Shown here: piece by piece, positions 6,883 through 10,046 of the stretch
Layout of the letters: each line of letters begins with the position of its first letter
Numbering within the stretch: the first letter of the stretch is position 1
NCBI GenBank assembly: GCA_025964075.1
Contig: JAOPZQ010000316.1
Span: 1-10,046, forward strand
Source of the DNA: Solirubrobacterales bacterium
GTDB lineage: Bacteria; Actinomycetota; Thermoleophilia; Solirubrobacterales; Solirubrobacteraceae
Reading direction: 5' to 3'
DNA length: 10,046 nt
Notes under the pieces: generated by a model
What the model was told of the DNA's origin: nothing
What the model saw: only the letters and a program-made list of their open reading frames with translations
The model's database searches: none
Made by a program: the position numbers and the translations under genes

Positions 6883-8246
6883 CCCGTCCCTCCGGCCTTG
6901 TTGCCGAACCAGCCCCGGGCGAGCACCGAGACCGCCTTCGGGCACAGTGCCCGCGCGCGCGGCAGCGCGCTCCGCGCGCACGCCTGGTTCAGCTGGCTGG
7001 CCATCGGCGGCGACATGAGGAAGCTGTTCGTGCCCGGCGGGACGGTGAAGCGGATCCGGTAGCCGACCGAGTCGTACTCGCCGGCGGCCGCCGAGAGCGC
7101 CGACCAGAAGGGCCCGACCGACTCGTAGGTGGCGAGCCTGGTGCCGGGGTCGGGCGTCCGGAGCCACGGCAGGATGCTGTCCAGCAGCCGGCCGACGGTC
7201 GGGTCGAGGCCGTGCATCAGGGCGACGCCGCTCGGGCTCGCCTGCCGCAGCGCGTCGAACGTCGGGCCGCCCTGCTGCAGCAGCGGCCTCAGGTCGTGGA
7301 GCACCGTCTCGGTCTGGGCGAGCGCCGGGGTGGCCGCGCGCGCGGCGGGGCCGAGGACTCGCGCGCCGGGACGGAGCTTCGTGACCAGCGGATCGAGGTG
7401 CCCGAGCGTCGTCCGGAGCCGGCCCATGGTCGTGTACGTCGACCGCAGGGAGGCCGGCGAGAGCTGAATCGTCTGGCCGAGCCGCTGGCGCTGGGCGTCG
7501 GTCACCGCCAGCGTCCGGTCGGCGCTCGTGACGAGGTCCTGCAGGCCGAGAGCGTCGTCGAGACCCTGCACGGTCTTCGCGGTCGAGGCGACCAGGCCCC
7601 GCAGGTCCCCGGTCTGCTCGCCGAGCGCCGGCTGCAGCCCGCGGTCGACGGTCTGCAGCGCGGGGCCGAGCGCGTCGAGCGTGCGTCCGGTCCCGGCCGG
7701 GTCTCCGAGCGTGCGCCGCAGGCCCTTGAGCACGTTGCGCTGCGCCTGCGCCGTGGAGCCGGCATAGGTCTGCAGCAGCTGGTCGAGCTCGGCCTGGTTC
7801 GACGTCCGGCCCGCGGGGATCGAGCCACGCAGCGCCGGCGCCGCCGCGGACCCCGGGTGGAGGTCGACGTACATCAGGCCGCCGAACAGCGTGCGCCAGC
7901 GGATCTGCGCCGAGGCGTCGGTGTGGAGGTGGATCTTGCCGTTCGAGAGCCGCATCACGACCTTGGAGGTCCGGTACGGATCGCTGCCCGCCTCGACGCG
8001 GTCGACCCGCCCGACCTCGACGCCGTTCACGCGCACGACCGTCCGGGTGGACACCTGGTTGGCGGCGGCGAATTCGGCGGTCACGACGTGCCCGCCCTTC
8101 GGCACGAGCGGGATGTGGCGCAGGGCGGCGCTGAGGAGCGCGATGACGATCACCGCGATCACGACGAACCCGATCGCCACCGGGTGCGACCGGTGCTTCG
8201 CCGGCACGATGTCGAAGCGGCGGCGAAGGCCGGACCGGGCGCTCAT
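6879..8246 (-). CDS. Mce family protein (MlaD domain), D position
   Basis: A 455-residue Mce subunit, the longest complete one here. A transmembrane anchor lies at about residues 23-41 after an Arg-rich N-terminus. The MCE domain covers about 53-132 with the textbook signature VRVNGVEVGRV (71-81) and FGGLMYVDLHPG (121-132). The helical C-terminal region follows. Unlike its neighbours it does not keep the G-x-G-Q-D/N motif after the MCE domain; the equivalent stretch reads LRRTLGDPAGTGRTLD. The C-terminus carries YRIRFTVPPGTNSF and a closely spaced cysteine pair, Cys423 and Cys435. The ATG at 8246 overlaps the preceding stop as ATGA, and no Shine-Dalgarno is evident, so translational coupling is likely. 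Function: envelope-spanning subunit of the putative lipid importer. The D label is positional. Confidence 0.93.
   Translation of the reverse strand: MSARSGLRRRFDIVPAKHRSHPVAIGFVVIAVIVIALLSAALRHIPLVPKGGHVVTAEFAAANQVSTRTVVRVNGVEVGRVDRVEAGSDPYRTSKVVMRLSNGKIHLHTDASAQIRWRTLFGGLMYVDLHPGSAAAPALRGSIPAGRTSNQAELDQLLQTYAGSTAQAQRNVLKGLRRTLGDPAGTGRTLDALGPALQTVDRGLQPALGEQTGDLRGLVASTAKTVQGLDDALGLQDLVTSADRTLAVTDAQRQRLGQTIQLSPASLRSTYTTMGRLRTTLGHLDPLVTKLRPGARVLGPAARAATPALAQTETVLHDLRPLLQQGGPTFDALRQASPSGVALMHGLDPTVGRLLDSILPWLRTPDPGTRLATYESVGPFWSALSAAAGEYDSVGYRIRFTVPPGTNSFLMSPPMASQLNQACARSALPRARALCPKAVSVLARGWFGNKAGGTG
6888..6893 (-). promoter_or_regulatory. Ribosome binding site fixing the start of the E-position mce gene
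   Basis: GGAGGG on the minus strand, 5 bases before the ATG at 6882, inside the end of the upstream mce gene. Together with the ATGA overlap it argues for this start over the longer open frame reaching 7167. Confidence 0.65.
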
Positions 8247-9550
8247 CGCAGCCGCTGCTTCGTCGCGGTGCAGGGAGCGGGGTAGGTGTCGTGCACCTGG
8301 CTGCCGTACTGCGGGGCGTCGGCTTCGAGCTCGGTGAGCGCGCGGACCGCGACGACGCGGAGGCTGTTCAGCGGACCGAGTCCGGGCTCGCCCGCGGCGA
8401 GCGGGCCGGCGCCGGTGGCGACGCCGAAGCCGAGCGTGCTGCGCCAGTTGCGCGCGAAGTCGAGCACGTCGCAGGAGTGCTGGCCGAGGGCGACCAGCTC
8501 CGGGAGGCTCTCGTGGAGGGCGTCGATCGCCGGGCTGATCACCGGGTTGACGGTGCCGAGGAAGCCGAGGGTGCTCGGCACGGCGGCCGACAGGTTCTCG
8601 AGCGCCGGCTTCGTGCCCACGAGCGCGGGGCCGGCGTCGCGCAGCAGGGCGCTCGCCGCCCTCAGCGCCGCGGGAGCGGGACCGGTGAGCGCGATCGCCG
8701 CGCGCGCGAGCCCCGCGGTCTGGGCGAGCAGCGGTGTGGACGCCTTCAGCCCGCGCCGCAGCGACTCGAGGCTGGCCGGCGCGACGTCGAGCGCCTGGTG
8801 GACCTGCGTGCTCTTGTCGACGAACGCCTGCAGCACCTTCGCCTCGGGCGCGAAGCCGCTCGCCAGGTCGCCGCGCACGGGGTCATAGGCCCGGGCCAGC
8901 AGCTCCGCCGCGGGGACGAAGCGTGCCGCGGCGCCGCCGCGCGCGACCACGCTCCCGGTGGCCGTCCCGACGTTCCCCAGGAACTTCGGGGCGACGGTCA
9001 GCATGTGGTTGATGTCCTGTCCGCGGCCGAGGAAGCCCTCGCCGAGGCCACGCACCGTCGTCTGCAGGCGCAGCCGCGTGGGCTTGTCGAACGCCTGCAG
9101 GACGGTCAGCAGGTCGACCGCGGTCGAGGTCTGCTTGGCCGGCAGCGTCGAGCCGCTCGCCAGCGTGCGCCCGTGATGCCCCGGGATCAGCTCGACGAAC
9201 TTCGCTCCGAGCAGCCCGTTCAGGCGGATCCGCGCCCGCGTGTCGGAGCGCAGCGGCTTCGCGCCGGGGTAGAGCGCCATCCGCACGACCGCGTGGCCGC
9301 CCTCGAAGCTCGAGCCTGTCACCTGGCCGACGTGGCGGCCCGCGATCCGCACCTGCGAGAGGTCGGCGATCTCGGAGGCGTTGTCGAACCGCGCGTCGAG
9401 GTCGTAGTAGGAGAGCAGCGGCACGCCGCGCGGCGCGACGATCGCGATCAGCGTGAGCCCGACGAGCAGGCCGACGGACAGGAGCGCCGCGACCACGATC
9501 GTGAACGGGGACGGGATGTGGCTGACGGGGCGGTTGAAGCGGCCCATCAT
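8243..9550 (-). CDS. Mce family protein (MlaD domain), C position
   Basis: A 435-residue Mce subunit with a transmembrane anchor at about residues 17-39. Its MCE domain spans about 46-124, with signature VRIAGRHVGQV (67-77) and LLGAKFVELIPG (113-124). The long helical Mce C-terminal region contains LGEGFLGRGQDIN (169-181). The C-terminus includes a conserved-looking HSCDVLDFARNW stretch and DTYPAPC, giving two cysteines in total, Cys360 and Cys427. Two adjacent ATG codons exist (9550 and 9547). The first is preferred because it makes a 4-base ATGA overlap with the upstream stop, as at the other mce junctions. No Shine-Dalgarno is seen immediately upstream, so expression probably depends on coupling to the preceding gene. 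Role: subunit of the hexameric lipid-binding assembly typical of Mce transporters. The C label is inferred from gene order. Confidence 0.94.
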   Translation of the reverse strand: MMGRFNRPVSHIPSPFTIVVAALLSVGLLVGLTLIAIVAPRGVPLLSYYDLDARFDNASEIADLSQVRIAGRHVGQVTGSSFEGGHAVVRMALYPGAKPLRSDTRARIRLNGLLGAKFVELIPGHHGRTLASGSTLPAKQTSTAVDLLTVLQAFDKPTRLRLQTTVRGLGEGFLGRGQDINHMLTVAPKFLGNVGTATGSVVARGGAAARFVPAAELLARAYDPVRGDLASGFAPEAKVLQAFVDKSTQVHQALDVAPASLESLRRGLKASTPLLAQTAGLARAAIALTGPAPAALRAASALLRDAGPALVGTKPALENLSAAVPSTLGFLGTVNPVISPAIDALHESLPELVALGQHSCDVLDFARNWRSTLGFGVATGAGPLAAGEPGLGPLNSLRVVAVRALTELEADAPQYGSQVHDTYPAPCTATKQRLR

Positions 9551-10046
9551 TTGAGGAGGAAGTCGAGGAGGCTCTGGACGCCCTTCACCGGACCGGAGGT
9601 CAGCTGCGGCAGGGTCGGCGCCGTGGGCGCGATCGGGGTCGCCGGCTTCGTCGCCGGCGGCGAGGCCGTCAAGGCCTTCGGCGCGGTGGCGTGGGTGGGC
9701 GCGTTCGTCCCGCCGGCCTTGGCGTTCGTCGCCGCGCCCAGCAGCGGCAGGAGCGAGGTGAACGTGTCCGCGCCGACGGTCAGGCCGAAGCGGAACACGT
9801 GGCTCCCCGCGTCCCGCGCCTGGGTCGCTCGGGCCCAGCCCTCGGTGACTCCGAGGACGTCGGGGGCGCCCTGGTCGAGCGTCTTCGTCACCGGGTCGAA
9901 GCTGGTCGCGAACGTCGCGAGCTCCGTCGTGAGTGGACGAAGGCGCGCGACGACGGGGGCGCCGCGCGTTCCCAGCTTCTGCAGCGTCGGCGCGACCTGG
10001 CGGATGACGTCGAGCGTCGGCCGCGCGCTCGCGTAGAACTTCGGCA
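9547..10046 (-). CDS. Mce family protein, C-terminal fragment (B position), 5' end beyond window
   Basis: The frame is open from the right edge to the stop at 9547-9549, giving 165 complete codons. The visible sequence starts in the helical C-terminal region typical of Mce proteins (VIRQVAPTLQKLGTRG, then LRPLTTELATFATSFDP). It continues through a HVFRFGLTVGADTFTSLLPLLG stretch like the C-terminal portions of other Mce subunits. The last 60 or so residues form an Ala/Thr/Pro-rich low-complexity linker, followed by a short hydrophobic-amphipathic end (VKGVQSLLDFLLK). The MlaD domain itself would lie beyond the window. A GTG at 9891 could give a short ORF, but the frame continues well upstream with Mce-like sequence, so that is an internal codon and not the start. 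The stop overlaps the start of the next mce gene by 4 bases. Identification rests on the C-terminal pattern and operon position, so it is somewhat less sure than for the complete Mce genes. Confidence 0.82.
   Translation of the reverse strand, partial: PKFYASARPTLDVIRQVAPTLQKLGTRGAPVVARLRPLTTELATFATSFDPVTKTLDQGAPDVLGVTEGWARATQARDAGSHVFRFGLTVGADTFTSLLPLLGAATNAKAGGTNAPTHATAPKALTASPPATKPATPIAPTAPTLPQLTSGPVKGVQSLLDFLLK

Noticed and set aside
6883..7167. N-terminal extension of the E-position mce gene to 7167
   Set aside because: The extension overlaps the upstream mce coding region and has no signal or Mce-like content. The ATG at 6882 has a Shine-Dalgarno and an ATGA overlap.
8291..10036. 581-codon plus-strand open frame opposite mce genes at the right edge
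   Set aside because: Antisense shadow with no domain motifs. The minus strand encodes MCE signatures and anchors in order.
1..10046. RNA genes, CRISPR arrays, insertion sequences or phage-like elements
   Set aside because: Almost all bases are occupied by colinear genes of uniform composition. No direct-repeat arrays, transposase motifs or tRNA-like structures were seen.

Overview
The window is a GC-rich stretch that I estimate by eye at about 70% G+C. Every convincing gene lies on the minus strand, so transcription runs from high to low coordinates. The gene families (actinobacterial-type Mce proteins, SDR oxidoreductases, a saccharopine-dehydrogenase-like oxidoreductase and an acyl-CoA ligase) point to a high-GC actinobacterium. 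The divergent Mce sequences, without mycobacterial features such as an LprK-type lipobox, make a non-mycobacterial lineage such as Thermoleophilia/Solirubrobacterales plausible. That placement is inference and would need a database search.

Layout in the direction of transcription: a C-terminal fragment of one Mce protein runs in from the right edge (10046-9547). Four complete Mce (MlaD-domain) proteins follow, at 9550-8243, 8246-6879, 6882-5644 and 5647-4316. A 115-base gap (4315-4201) carries a possible stem-loop directly after the last mce stop codon. Then come a saccharopine-dehydrogenase-like NAD(P) oxidoreductase (4200-2992), two tandem SDR oxidoreductases (2975-2220 and 2223-1462), and an AMP-forming acyl-CoA ligase (from 1465) cut by the left edge just before its C-terminal catalytic lysine.

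Six of the eight gene junctions are 4-base ATGA or GTGA overlaps, and a seventh is a 16-base gap with a strong Shine-Dalgarno sequence. The window therefore looks like one long operon, or two tightly adjoining ones split at 4201-4315. Counting back from the last mce gene, and assuming a standard six-gene mceA-F set, the five Mce proteins would be the B, C, D, E and F positions. The A gene and the two YrbE permeases would then lie upstream, beyond the right edge.

Together the genes suggest an ABC-type lipid or steroid importer (Mce) coupled to enzymes that activate and oxidise or reduce the imported compound: a CoA ligase, two SDR dehydrogenases and a saccharopine-dehydrogenase-like reductase. 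The substrate cannot be read from the sequence. I see no RNA genes, mobile elements, CRISPR arrays or transposon remnants, and no intergenic stretch longer than about 115 bases.
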